Positions 17,006-25,400 of a DNA stretch of 64,000 nucleotides are shown piece after piece. A program made the position numbers and the translations under genes. The first letter of the stretch is position 1, and each line of letters starts with the position of its first letter. Below the pieces are notes generated by a model. The model worked only from the letters and a program-made list of their open reading frames with translations, had not been told where the DNA came from and searched no databases. Location: contig NZ_JBIQWA010000004.1 in assembly GCF_046591575.1 (NCBI RefSeq), forward strand, positions 479,400 to 543,399, written 5' to 3'. Origin of the DNA: Marivita sp046591575 (GTDB taxonomy: Bacteria > Pseudomonadota > Alphaproteobacteria > Rhodobacterales > Rhodobacteraceae).

Positions 17006-18592
17006 TCACTCCTCGCGGTACCACACAACACTGCGTGGCGCGATCTGGTCGGAAACCGGTTGTTCCGCGCTTGAAAGAACAGGTGCAAGGTCACCCGCAA
17101 ACGGCACATCCTGCGGACCCGCAGACAGGTTTACAGCTACGACGACCGTTGCGGAGTCAGACGTGATTTTGGCGATAAATACATGGTCTTCGGCAAGACG
17201 CACATCTATGTCACCCTCCGCCAAACCCAAAGCACGGCGCTTTTGCAGCGCGGTTTGATAGAACCGCAAAACCGACGCGTCGTTCGCCCACTGCTCCGCA
17301 GCGGCTCCATCGGGCGGGCAGCTGACCGGCAACCAGGGTGACGCGGTTGAGAAGCCAAAATTTTCAGCATCGCGATCCCAAACCATCGGCGTTCGCGCCC
17401 CATCCCGGCCCGGCGGGTTCGGCCAGTATGTTTTGTCGAAGGGATCGTGCAACTTATCAAAGGGAATGTCAGACTGCTGCAGCCCCAGCTCTTCGCCTTG
17501 ATAAAGCAGGACAGGCCCTGGCAATGCCAGCATCAACGCCGCAAACAACCGCGCATCGCGCGGGCTACCATCACCCTCTCGGCTGACATGGCGCGCCTGA
17601 TCATGCGACGATAACCACCACGCAAGCGGCCCCGGCGGCCCCAGCCGGTCTATCATCTCAGCCAGCAAAATACCCGACACGCCGCGTTCCGGCATATCCA
17701 CAACATACCCGGCATCAAGCCGGTCCGGGGCAGTGAATTTATGCAAAACCTCAATGGATCGCGGCCCTTCGTTCACTTCGCCAATGAGATAAGTATCCTG
17801 ACCTGCCCACTTGCGAATATCACTCGCAAAGGCGGCACAATCGTCCGGCAGCATATCATGCTTATGCTGTTGCATCGTAAACGGATTGCTTGGCGGCCCG
17901 GGAATGCGCGCCCGAGCATCTCCGGACGGGGGATTGTCCCGAAATTCGGGATCGTAATAAAAGCTGGTCACCGCATCATAGCGAAAGCCGTCAACACCCC
18001 GCGCGCGCCAGAATTCTGTAATTTCGCGCAAGGCGTCATGCACTTTGGGGCTGTGGTGGTTGAGGCTTGGTTGACATGGCAGAAACGGATGCAGGCAATA
18101 CTGCGCCCGCTGCGGGTGCCATCGCCAAGCCGGATGCCCAAAGAACGCGATCCAATTGGATGGCGGGCTGCCATCCGGGCACGGATCGGCCCAGACATAG
18201 ATATCCTCAAACCCCGGTTCGCGGTGTAGGGATTTCTTGAACCACGGATGCTGATCGGATGTGTGATTGAACACCTGATCAATCATCACCCGCAGGCCCA
18301 ATTCATGCGCCTGTTCAATCACAGCATCGAAATCGTCCATCGTACCATAGCGCGGATCGACCGCCCTGTGATCGACAACGTCATATCCGCCATCGCATTG
18401 CGGCGAAACAAAGAAAGGCGACAACCAGATGGCATCGACACCCAGGCGCGCAATATGATCAAGACGCGTTGCAACACCCTTCAGATCCCCTTCGCCGTTG
18501 CCGGACGTATCCTGCAACGACCTGGGATATATTTGGTAGATGACGGGGTTCTTTGGCCAAAGACCGCGCGGCGAGGAGGAATCAGCTACCAA
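17006..18592 (-). CDS. GH13-family alpha-glucosidase/oligosaccharide hydrolase
   Basis: The 528-residue protein is a GH13 alpha-amylase-type enzyme close to oligo-1,6-/alpha-glucosidases: IYPRSLQDTSGNGEGDL near residue 21, DQVFNH (105-110), nucleophile Asp206 in DGFRYDAV and acid/base Glu272 in LIGEVNE. The transition-state stabiliser is kept in SSHDQ (His330-Asp331), but the normally conserved Asn before it is Ser329. The C-terminal beta domain is short. The only reasonable start is TTG 18592, which overlaps the SDR gene upstream by 11 bases. The shared EcfG promoter at 19467-19491 suggests stress-linked breakdown or remodelling of alpha-glucosides such as trehalose or maltodextrins. Confidence 0.9.
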   Translation of the reverse strand: MVADSSSPRGLWPKNPVIYQIYPRSLQDTSGNGEGDLKGVATRLDHIARLGVDAIWLSPFFVSPQCDGGYDVVDHRAVDPRYGTMDDFDAVIEQAHELGLRVMIDQVFNHTSDQHPWFKKSLHREPGFEDIYVWADPCPDGSPPSNWIAFFGHPAWRWHPQRAQYCLHPFLPCQPSLNHHSPKVHDALREITEFWRARGVDGFRYDAVTSFYYDPEFRDNPPSGDARARIPGPPSNPFTMQQHKHDMLPDDCAAFASDIRKWAGQDTYLIGEVNEGPRSIEVLHKFTAPDRLDAGYVVDMPERGVSGILLAEMIDRLGPPGPLAWWLSSHDQARHVSREGDGSPRDARLFAALMLALPGPVLLYQGEELGLQQSDIPFDKLHDPFDKTYWPNPPGRDGARTPMVWDRDAENFGFSTASPWLPVSCPPDGAAAEQWANDASVLRFYQTALQKRRALGLAEGDIDVRLAEDHVFIAKITSDSATVVVAVNLSAGPQDVPFAGDLAPVLSSAEQPVSDQIAPRSVVWYREE

Positions 18593-19436
18593 CGATCATA
18601 CCACCGTTTGGATGCAGCGTCTGACCAGTGAAGAAATTGCCGTCATCGCAGGCGAGAAACAAATACGATGTCGCCACTTCCCAGGGCTGCCCTGCACGGC
18701 CCATCGGAACCTGGCTTCCGAAATCCTCGACCATATCTGCAGGCATCGTGCCGGGGATAAACGGCGTCCAGATCGGGCCAGGTGCCACACAGTTCACACG
18801 AATGCCGGTATCGGCCAGTTGGCTTGCCACCGACCGCGAAAACGCAGTGATGGCCCCCCGCGTGGCAGAGTAATCGACCAAGGTCGCGTTGCCCTTGAAC
18901 GCGTTGACGCTGGCTGTGTTGATGATAGCGCCACCTTCGGGAATATGGTTCAGCGCGGCCTGCGTGCAAAAGAAATAACCCATCACATTGCTGTCAAACG
19001 TGCGCCGAAGTTGGTCCTCCGTGATATCACGCAGATCGGTTTGCAGATATTGTTGGGCGGCATTGTTGACCAGAATGTCCAGCCCACCCATCTTGTTGAT
19101 CAACGCCTCCATGGCCGCAAACGCATCCGCGCGACTGCCGATATCGGCTTTCTCAGAGAAGCCCGTGCCGCCTTCATCTTCGATCGCAGCGATGGTGTCT
19201 TGCGCGTCGCGGTCTTCCTCAAGGTAAATGATTCCGACCGTCGCACCTTCGCGCGCGAAAAGGACAGCCACGGCACGACCGATGCCACTGTCGCCCCCAG
19301 TGATAATTGCACATTTGCCTTTCAGCTTTCCCGCGCTCGGATAACGCGGCGTCCAGTCCGGGGCCGGGTCCATCTTGTGTTCGTCGGCGGGCATGCTGTC
19401 CTGGGATTGCGGCGGTATCTTCGGATGCTCGGTCAT
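18582..19436 (-). CDS. SDR-family stress oxidoreductase (YghA/GspD39-like)
   Basis: A proline-rich N-terminal extension of about 40 residues (MTEHPKIPPQSQDSMPADEH) leads into a Rossmann domain with TGGDSGIGRAV. This plan is typical of the YghA/general-stress-protein 39 group of SDRs. The usual Tyr-x3-Lys reads DYSATRGA, so the catalytic Lys is Arg (codon CGG), which could reduce or alter activity. I start at ATG 19436 because AGGAG stands six bases upstream and because the EcfG promoter at 19467-19491 excludes the upstream ATG at 19475. It forms an operon with the GH13 gene. Confidence 0.87.
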   Translation of the reverse strand: MTEHPKIPPQSQDSMPADEHKMDPAPDWTPRYPSAGKLKGKCAIITGGDSGIGRAVAVLFAREGATVGIIYLEEDRDAQDTIAAIEDEGGTGFSEKADIGSRADAFAAMEALINKMGGLDILVNNAAQQYLQTDLRDITEDQLRRTFDSNVMGYFFCTQAALNHIPEGGAIINTASVNAFKGNATLVDYSATRGAITAFSRSVASQLADTGIRVNCVAPGPIWTPFIPGTMPADMVEDFGSQVPMGRAGQPWEVATSYLFLACDDGNFFTGQTLHPNGGMIVGS

Positions 19437-19466
19437 TTTATGCTCCTGTGAAGCTGTCTTTTTATC

Positions 19467-19491
19467 AACGGCCATCCTCCGCGGCGGTTCC
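19467..19491 (-). promoter_or_regulatory. EcfG-type promoter for SDR-GH13 operon
   Basis: GGAAC (19491-19487), 16 bp and CGTT (19470-19467) on the minus strand. The predicted start near 19460 leaves a 24-base leader. Confidence 0.72.
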
Positions 19492-19604
19492 TTGAAGAAC
19501 GTCGTTTTTCCTGAGATCCCGCACATGCATGGTGAATATAACTGTGCCGCCCCCGATGTTTCCGGCCAGAACAGGCAAACCACCCACAGCTTTGCGATTA
19601 CCGC

Positions 19605-19629
19605 GGAACCATGGCGCGCCTGATGCGTT
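19605..19629 (+). promoter_or_regulatory. EcfG-type promoter for trkHA
   Basis: GGAAC (19605-19609), 16 bp and CGTT (19626-19629) precede the GTG start of trkH by 44 bases. Confidence 0.72.
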
Positions 19630-19673
19630 AATTTTTATGTTTTTAATGCCACCAACCTGTCAGATTTCATTCA

Positions 19674-21143
19674 GTGCCTAAACAGTCGAAAAGCGTCTTG
19701 CGCAGTGGTCAGGCAGCGGTTGCTGTGCGCGCTCGGGTTCCTGTCGTTGCGCAGGCGCTGCTGAAGCAAACGCCGGTTCTGGCTGTGCTGGTTGGTGCGC
19801 CCGGGATTGCCGCCCTGATCGAAAGGCAACGCGACTTGTCGCTCGCGCTTTTGACCCCGACCGTTGCGCTGATTGCGCTGGGTTTCATTTCGCGGCAGTA
19901 CGAGACCCAAAAAGATGTCCGCCGGATCGAAGCGGTTGCCACTCTGGCGCTTATATTTGTGATCTCCACGCTTTTGGCGGTGCCTGCGTTTATGACGCTG
20001 AACATGTCACCATGGGACGCCATGTTCGAGGCTGCGTCGGGCATAACCACCACGGGTCTGTCCGTCGCCACCGATGCCGAAAGCTGGCCGATCTCTGCGC
20101 ATTTCCTGCGCGCATGGATGCAATGGTGCGGGGGCGTTGTGATTGCGATCGCGGGTGTTGCGCTGCTCATGGACTCGGGGCGGGCGGCAAAGGTTTTGGG
20201 CAATCAGGCGGTCGGCGGAACGGATTATTTCGCCTCGACCCGCGCAAAGGCGCGGCTTGTGCTGACCGCCTATTCGATCATCACGGTCCTCGGCGTTCTT
20301 ATCTCGATCCCGCTGTTTCCCGGCTGGTGGGAAGGCCCGATGATCGCGTTGACCGCTGTATCGACCGGAGGATTTTCGCCCCGTGACAGCAGCTTGGCGG
20401 ATTACTCTGCGGGCGCGCAAGCCTTCGCAATATTGCTGTGCATCACAACATCCGTGTCGCTGTTGTTTTACGCGGTCGCCGTCAAACTCGGGCCACGCTC
20501 TGCCCTGTCGCGGGGAACCGTGCCGGTCACGCTTGGCATCATTCTGGCAGGAAGCCTGATCTATCTTGTCCTGCACGTGATCATGCAGGGCTGGAACGGA
20601 AAGGCCGTCTTTTTGGGTGTTCTGAACCATATTAGCGCCCAAACAACGGCCGGGTTCTCAACCTCGCCGGTCGCATCGTTCAGCCCGATCATGCTTCTTT
20701 TCATCCTGGCGATGGTATTGGGAGGTGATGTCGGATCGACCACAGGTGGCTTGAAAACAGCGCGCGTCACCATGCTGATCCGCATGGCAGGATTGGTGTT
20801 CCTGCGATTACGGTTGCCCGCCAGCGCGGTGTCCCATCTCAAGATTGGCAAAAAACGCGCTGACTCCGAGGCCATTCTGTTCTCGGGTGCGTTGTTGGTC
20901 ATCTACCTGGCCAGCACGCTGGTCTTCTGGACCGCCTTGTGTCTTGCCGATCATCCTCCCCTTCCCGCGCTGTTCGATGCCGTCTCGGCGCTATCGGGTG
21001 TCGGCCTGTCCGCCGGTGTCATCGGGCCCGACCTTGGGACGGGACTGAAAGTGATGGCTGTCTTTGCTATGCTTGTGGGGCGTCTCGAGTTTTTCGTCCT
21101 GATTGCATTGTTTCTGCCCTCGACCTGGATCTCAAGGAGTTAA
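19674..21143 (+). CDS. trkH: TrkH/KtrB-type potassium uptake membrane subunit
   Basis: The 489-residue protein has the four-repeat TrkH architecture. Selectivity-filter-like segments are visible: SGITTTGLS near residue 121, AVSTGGFS near 228, SAQTTAGFST near 325 and ALSGVGLSAG near 442. The glycine-rich loop GGDVGSTTGGLKTAR is also typical. It imports K+ with a cytoplasmic NAD-binding partner, here encoded seven bases downstream. The start is GTG 19674. Control by an exact EcfG promoter fits K+ accumulation as an early response to osmotic stress. Confidence 0.92.
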   Translation: MPKQSKSVLRSGQAAVAVRARVPVVAQALLKQTPVLAVLVGAPGIAALIERQRDLSLALLTPTVALIALGFISRQYETQKDVRRIEAVATLALIFVISTLLAVPAFMTLNMSPWDAMFEAASGITTTGLSVATDAESWPISAHFLRAWMQWCGGVVIAIAGVALLMDSGRAAKVLGNQAVGGTDYFASTRAKARLVLTAYSIITVLGVLISIPLFPGWWEGPMIALTAVSTGGFSPRDSSLADYSAGAQAFAILLCITTSVSLLFYAVAVKLGPRSALSRGTVPVTLGIILAGSLIYLVLHVIMQGWNGKAVFLGVLNHISAQTTAGFSTSPVASFSPIMLLFILAMVLGGDVGSTTGGLKTARVTMLIRMAGLVFLRLRLPASAVSHLKIGKKRADSEAILFSGALLVIYLASTLVFWTALCLADHPPLPALFDAVSALSGVGLSAGVIGPDLGTGLKVMAVFAMLVGRLEFFVLIALFLPSTWISRS

Positions 21144-21149
21144 CCGCGC

Positions 21150-21800
21150 ATGCATATTACCGTTTTGGGCGCATCCCGATTTGGATTGGCGACCGTCAGA
21201 CAGCTTATCGAAGATGGACACGAAGTTGTGCTGATCGACATCGACGAAAACCGTTTGGACGAACTGTCCGACGGTCTGGACGCAGCAATGATCTGTGGAG
21301 ACGGCACCTTACCGTCGACTCTGCGCGATGCCTATGGCGACGGGTCGGACGCCCTTGTCGCGCTCACAAATAAGGACGATGTGAACATCCTCTCGGCGAT
21401 CGTCGGCAGATCGGTTGGGTTCGAAAGGGTCGTCCCGCAAATCGTGCGGTCTGAATTGCTGTCCGTGGCGGATGAATTGAAACTCGATGACATCATCACG
21501 CCACATGAAAGCCTTGCGCGGTCTATTGTGACGGGTCTTACCCAAAACAGCGAAATGGACACCGACCTTGCCCTGCATCGGGAGTTGCGGATTACAAATC
21601 ACACAGTCCCGCCAGAAATGGACGGCAAACAGATCAAGGATCTGGATCTGCCTGAAAACGCCCGCCCGATTGCACATGCCGGAGAGGACAGGGAAACTTT
21701 TGCCGATCCGGACGTGTATCTGACCAAGGGCGACCGCATTCTGTTTGTCGTATCACAGGATGACGCAGATGCGCTTCAAGCCGTATTCAGCGAGGATTGA
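21150..21800 (+). CDS. trkA: TrkA/KtrA-type regulatory subunit
   Basis: The 216-residue protein has one RCK-N domain (GASRFGLATVRQLIEDGHEVVLIDIDE, the dinucleotide-binding fold; canonical G-x-G-x-x-G is degenerate as GASRFG) and one C-terminal RCK-C domain from about residue 140. It is the half-length KtrA/TrkA form rather than the 450-residue enterobacterial TrkA. It gates the TrkH-like subunit upstream. The last 14 bases overlap the convergent hdeD gene. Confidence 0.9.
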   Translation: MHITVLGASRFGLATVRQLIEDGHEVVLIDIDENRLDELSDGLDAAMICGDGTLPSTLRDAYGDGSDALVALTNKDDVNILSAIVGRSVGFERVVPQIVRSELLSVADELKLDDIITPHESLARSIVTGLTQNSEMDTDLALHRELRITNHTVPPEMDGKQIKDLDLPENARPIAHAGEDRETFADPDVYLTKGDRILFVVSQDDADALQAVFSED

Positions 21801-22431
21801 GCGATGGCTCATCTGTCGCGGTGTCAGGCGCTACAGATGGCGTTTTTCCAATCTTCACCGCAAGCGCGATTTGCACCGCGCCCCAGGCGATCAGGTCAAC
21901 GCCAAGCATCACGCCCGGCACCCAGGCCGCACTGAAGGGCAAGCCAAAGAACAACAGCAGCGCAAGCAAAAACGACAACAGGCCGGTCGCCACCATCCAC
22001 GCGCCACCGCTGCCAAATGATCGCGCACCGTAGAAGATCCGCAATATGCCACTTGCCGCGAAATATCCGATCAGAACCGTTGTCAGCGCAAAGACGCCCG
22101 CAATGGGTTGCACGATCATCAGAACACCGCCGACGAAAGACAGCAGCGCCATCGCAAAGGCAGCCGCCAGCGCCCAACCTTCCTTGCGGCGTATGGCGGT
22201 CACCAGCCCCACAGCGCCGCTGGCGATCAGCACCCACCCTACGACGAGCGCCGCAGTAAGCGACGCCAGAAACGGCATGAGAAGCGCAATGGTGCCCGCA
22301 AGAAGTGTCACCGCCCCAACCAGCAGCAGAAGCCACCGGTTCTCTGCCGCGACTTTCCCCGCGCGAAACGCCTCATCGGGCGCGGCGGTCTGATCGGTTG
22401 CATTATCAACAGTCTGCGATGTGCTGGTCAT
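21787..22431 (-). CDS. hdeD: HdeD-family membrane protein
   Basis: The 214-residue protein has six hydrophobic helices spaced as in HdeD/DUF308 proteins (three helix pairs, with GWVLIASGAVGLVTAIR and GYFAASGILRIFYGAR repeats). HdeD proteins are linked to acid and general stress, but the mechanism is unresolved. It follows the 50-residue gene by 49 bases on the same strand and probably shares its EcfG promoter. Confidence 0.87.
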   Translation of the reverse strand: MTSTSQTVDNATDQTAAPDEAFRAGKVAAENRWLLLLVGAVTLLAGTIALLMPFLASLTAALVVGWVLIASGAVGLVTAIRRKEGWALAAAFAMALLSFVGGVLMIVQPIAGVFALTTVLIGYFAASGILRIFYGARSFGSGGAWMVATGLLSFLLALLLFFGLPFSAAWVPGVMLGVDLIAWGAVQIALAVKIGKTPSVAPDTATDEPSLNPR

Positions 22432-22480
22432 GGTTTACTAGCCTTTTGCGGAATAATGTGAGCGCAATTGGTGGGTGTCG

Positions 22481-22633
22481 TCACTTGTTCGGCGCATCTT
22501 TGGCCAAACGTGATTTAGGCGCGCTGTCATCTTCCATGCGCTGTTCTGTGCGTGTCTTGCTGACCAAAGCAAAGATGATGACGGCCGCGATCGTTCCAAG
22601 AGCCAGGATGCCAAGCAGGTAACCAATATCCAT
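22481..22633 (-). CDS. 50-residue single-helix membrane protein
   Basis: ATG 22633 follows a near-perfect AAAGGAGG ribosome site. The frame codes 50 residues: MDIGYLLGILALGTIAAVII forms one membrane helix, then a basic-acidic tail rich in Lys, Arg and Asp ends at NK. An exact EcfG promoter lies 50 bases upstream and hdeD follows on the same transcript. I know no named family. The strong signals on both sides make it a good small stress-protein candidate. Confidence 0.8.
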   Translation of the reverse strand: MDIGYLLGILALGTIAAVIIFALVSKTRTEQRMEDDSAPKSRLAKDAPNK

Positions 22634-22683
22634 TACGTCCTCCTTTAAGGGTGTCAGTGATGTATGTGACGTGATGAAGGAGA

Positions 22684-22709
22684 AACGCAGAACAGTCCGG
22701 CTGGGTTCC
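22684..22709 (-). promoter_or_regulatory. EcfG-type promoter for 50-residue gene and hdeD
   Basis: GGAAC (22709-22705), 17 bp and CGTT (22687-22684) on the minus strand, inside the gap after the PLD gene. Confidence 0.75.
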
Positions 22710-22723
22710 CAAAACGTCTCACT

Positions 22724-24307
22724 CTAAACCAGAGCGTCGGGAACCAGCGGCAGATATCGACCAAATGCTTTGGCCGGTTCGGGGTCATGTGGCAAAAGAA
22801 GGCCACGGCGCTTGGCGGGATCACGTTCCGTATTGTCCTGCGCCATACCGCGCCAGTGTGCCACCGCTTGCGACAATTCATAATACTCCGGCCCGGCCTT
22901 GGGCCAGAGCCAGTGTTTGAAGGTCCGCATGCGCAAATCGTTCACATCATCAGTGTCGTCAAGCGCGACCCCGGCTTCGGTGTCCCACGTCATGCTACGC
23001 GCATTCAGGTTCGCGGACGACACAATGGCTTGCGCGTCGTCAAAGATTGACACCTTGGCGTGCACATACACGATTGGCGATCCATTCAGCGTATCACGCC
23101 CCGTGCCGGTCAGTCGAACGGGCCGCGCAGGAGAAAACAGCCCAAGGCGATCACCAAACGCATCCTGCACAGACGCGACGCACCGGGCTTGCTGATATTC
23201 CCCAAACCGTGCATCAGATGATGTGTTGCCATCGAAGGCGACGTCTTCGGGGGCTGCCGGCAAAACGACGATCAAACCCAGGTCGGGACGATCCTGTGCT
23301 GCTTTCGCAAGTGCATCCGCAATCCGTTGATCGCGAAAAAACTGGGTTTCCAGATAAATCAGGGTCCGCGCCTGCGCGATCATCCGGAGATGCGCATCGG
23401 CCAGTTCACAGATCTGCGGGCGCGGACCAAGAAAGGGGGTTTCAAACGTGCGACGCGTCGAAATGGTACGCAAAAGATGCTCGGTCTTCGGCACGGTGCC
23501 ATTCCCCGCCACGGTGTGCAAAAAAGTTTCAAGGTGCTTTTGCGCTTCTTCGACGACTGGACCGGAACACATCAACTGAACGTCATGCCATGTTTCGTCA
23601 CGCGGGCGGTCGTGATCTTTACCATCATAGCGTCGTTCATCCAGATCCAGCCCGCCAATACACAGCAGGCTGCGGTCAAATACTGCCAGTTTCTGATGAT
23701 GCGTGCCCGGCACCAAGGGGGGCGGCGGCCATTTGCGCGCGCTCAATGTTCCTCCGGCGTCCGAATGTAACCACGGGCGAAGGCCCGGACTGCATTCAAG
23801 CCGCTTGGCCCGCTGTTCCGAAGACATGGCGTTCAAAGACCGCGCAAGCCGGGATATTTCGCGCACGGTACGCGGCCACAACAAAAGGCGTGGCAACCAG
23901 CCAATGCGTGCCGAATGAGCTGCATTTATGATGTTCAGGTTGGCATTTGGACCGGCTGCTTCCTGGGCCGCAATAAACGCGCGCCGCGCCGCCCAGGATG
24001 CGCGATGGAGCTTTGGGCCGATGATCGGGTCGAAATCGGATAGGATAATGCGCAATGCGACGCCGCGTTCCAGGGTATGAACGATCAGGTCGAACCATGT
24101 GTCACCTATGGCGCGGCCCTCATCGCTGCGCAGCTTGGTCTTCAGGTCAAACACGCGGTAACCGGCCCAGATTTCGGTCTGAGCGTTCAAAAACGCGCGT
24201 TCCATTGCAGGATAGACTTCTTCTGCGGTGATTAAGACCTGAACATCGGTCAGAGCTTCAACGCCATTGGCAACGTCATCGGCGGTGCTTTCGCTGTCTT
24301 GTGTCAT
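22724..24307 (-). CDS. Phospholipase D-family protein
   Basis: The 527-residue protein carries two HKD motifs, HQKLAVFD in the middle and HAKVSIFD in the C-terminal half, each followed by the expected GG or SSAN segment (GGLDLDERR, SSANLNARS). This is the cardiolipin synthase/PLD superfamily architecture. Without N-terminal membrane helices it is more like a soluble phosphatidyl-transferase or phospholipase than Cls. ATG 24307 follows AAAGGAGG at ideal spacing; an upstream TTG is rejected. A one-mismatch EcfG promoter (GGAAC-N16-GGTT) lies 29 bases upstream, suggesting membrane lipid remodelling under stress. Confidence 0.88.
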   Translation of the reverse strand: MTQDSESTADDVANGVEALTDVQVLITAEEVYPAMERAFLNAQTEIWAGYRVFDLKTKLRSDEGRAIGDTWFDLIVHTLERGVALRIILSDFDPIIGPKLHRASWAARRAFIAAQEAAGPNANLNIINAAHSARIGWLPRLLLWPRTVREISRLARSLNAMSSEQRAKRLECSPGLRPWLHSDAGGTLSARKWPPPPLVPGTHHQKLAVFDRSLLCIGGLDLDERRYDGKDHDRPRDETWHDVQLMCSGPVVEEAQKHLETFLHTVAGNGTVPKTEHLLRTISTRRTFETPFLGPRPQICELADAHLRMIAQARTLIYLETQFFRDQRIADALAKAAQDRPDLGLIVVLPAAPEDVAFDGNTSSDARFGEYQQARCVASVQDAFGDRLGLFSPARPVRLTGTGRDTLNGSPIVYVHAKVSIFDDAQAIVSSANLNARSMTWDTEAGVALDDTDDVNDLRMRTFKHWLWPKAGPEYYELSQAVAHWRGMAQDNTERDPAKRRGLLLPHDPEPAKAFGRYLPLVPDALV

Positions 24308-24335
24308 GTCACCGCCTCCTTTTGTCTGCTGGACC

Positions 24336-24360
24336 AACCATTCCGGCCGCCTTTGGTTCC
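24336..24360 (-). promoter_or_regulatory. Probable EcfG-type promoter (one mismatch) for PLD gene
   Basis: GGAAC (24360-24356), 16 bp and GGTT (24339-24336). The -10 differs from CGTT by one base. The 24361-24593 gap behind it shows no convincing gene. Confidence 0.5.
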
Positions 24361-24593
24361 CGATCAGCGCGGAAGGTGTAGAAACACAACTCTGACGGTC
24401 ATGCCGTCACACCCGGGATGATTGGTCGGCACGGCCCGGCAACTAGATGCGACAACCCGTTTCAACCACGTCCGAGGTTTTTCCGAATGGCACTTGGACC
24501 CAGAGGCACGAAATGCAAGCCGGGCAATATCCCGATACGTCCTGAAACGGATGCCCATCTTGCGGCGTTGGGTATCAAAGCGCCTGGGCGCGG

Positions 24594-25163
24594 CTACCAT
24601 ATGGAAATCTGTCCATTCAAAACGGCTTTTGTCATCTTGTCTCTTGGCAAGATGCCCCGGCCGGTTTCAAAATCCAAAAGCGACTGCAATCGTCGGCGGG
24701 CCCTGTTGATCCGGCTTTTGATCGTGCCAGGTGCCACACCGCAGATCTCGGCGGCCTCGTCATATGTGAAACCGTGCGCGCCAACGATAAGCAGTGCTTC
24801 GCGTTGTTCATGGTTCAGTGTCGCGAAGGCCCGCCAGAAATCTGCCAGTGCCAAGCGTCCGTCATGTGAGGGTTTTTCGCCGATATTGATCATGATCTGT
24901 CCGCCCGCATAAGACACCTCACGGTCCAGCGTGCGCAGTTCAGACGAATAAGTGTTGCGAAGAATTGTGAACAGCCAGGCGCGCATATTAGTGCCTGGCT
25001 GAAAGCGATTGATATTTGTCCAGGCTTTCTCGAACGTCATCTGAACAAGATCGTCAGCCCGAGCTACGTCATTCACCATGGACAACGCAGATGCCCGAAG
25101 AAAGGCAAGGTGAGCAATCAGCTCTTCCCTCGGATCAGGCGCGGGACACATGTCAATTGACAT
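24594..25163 (-). CDS. ecfG: EcfG-family sigma factor, copy 1
   Basis: The 189-residue protein has sigma region 2 (ARADDLVQMTFEKAWTNINRFQPGTN, MRAWLFTILRNTY) and region 4 (TLNHEQREALLIVGAHGFTYDEAAEICGVAPGTIKSRINRARRRL). These match the EcfG/sigma-EcfG group that directs the alphaproteobacterial GSR. ATG 25163 overlaps the upstream nepR gene by 11 bases, the classical nepR-ecfG coupling. It shares much sequence with the second copy at 32484-33041 but differs at the termini. Which sigma factor is dominant is not visible. Confidence 0.92.
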   Translation of the reverse strand: MSIDMCPAPDPREELIAHLAFLRASALSMVNDVARADDLVQMTFEKAWTNINRFQPGTNMRAWLFTILRNTYSSELRTLDREVSYAGGQIMINIGEKPSHDGRLALADFWRAFATLNHEQREALLIVGAHGFTYDEAAEICGVAPGTIKSRINRARRRLQSLLDFETGRGILPRDKMTKAVLNGQISIW

Positions 25164-25323
25164 TTGCCTTGCTGCGCAGTGCAGCAAGCAGCTTTTCAAA
25201 GGTCTCAGGCAGCGGCGCATGCGGGTCCGGCGGGCAGAATGCCGCCCTCAGTGGCACGACAATGTCTGCCAAACGACCCGTGTCATATTCCACTGTGCGA
25301 TCCTGTTTCATTCTTTTGGGCAT
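25153..25323 (-). CDS. nepR: NepR-family anti-sigma factor, copy 1
   Basis: This short frame (56 residues from ATG 25323; ATG 25311 is an alternative) ends with LPETFEKLLAALRSK, matching the NepR core (LP-x-x-F/L-x-x-LL-x-x-L). NepR binds EcfG in unstressed cells and is pulled off by phosphorylated PhyR. The N-terminal part is longer and more hydrophobic than usual. An AAGGAAG site immediately precedes the first ATG. An exact EcfG promoter lies upstream, so the pair is autoregulated. Confidence 0.8.
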   Translation of the reverse strand: MPKRMKQDRTVEYDTGRLADIVVPLRAAFCPPDPHAPLPETFEKLLAALRSKANVN

Positions 25324-25340
25324 CTTCCTTGCAAATTTCG

Positions 25341-25366
25341 TGAACTGAACGCCGACTTTCCGCGTT
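25341..25366 (+). promoter_or_regulatory. Probable EcfG-type promoter (one mismatch) for VTT/DedA-like gene
   Basis: TGAAC (25341-25345), 17 bp and CGTT (25363-25366). It overlaps the minus promoter of nepR1 almost completely, so the two directions may compete. Confidence 0.5.
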
Positions 25367-25373
25367 TTGTTCC
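25348..25373 (-). promoter_or_regulatory. EcfG-type promoter for nepR1-ecfG1
   Basis: GGAAC (25373-25369), 17 bp and CGTT (25351-25348) on the minus strand. The start near 25341 gives an 18-base leader to the first ATG. Confidence 0.78.
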
Positions 25374-25400
25374 CGTTGGAAGAGACGAAACGGTATAAAG

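Noticed and set aside
24364..24600. 78-codon minus frame between PLD and ecfG1
   Set aside because: No ribosome site, unusual composition, and it covers the PLD promoter region.
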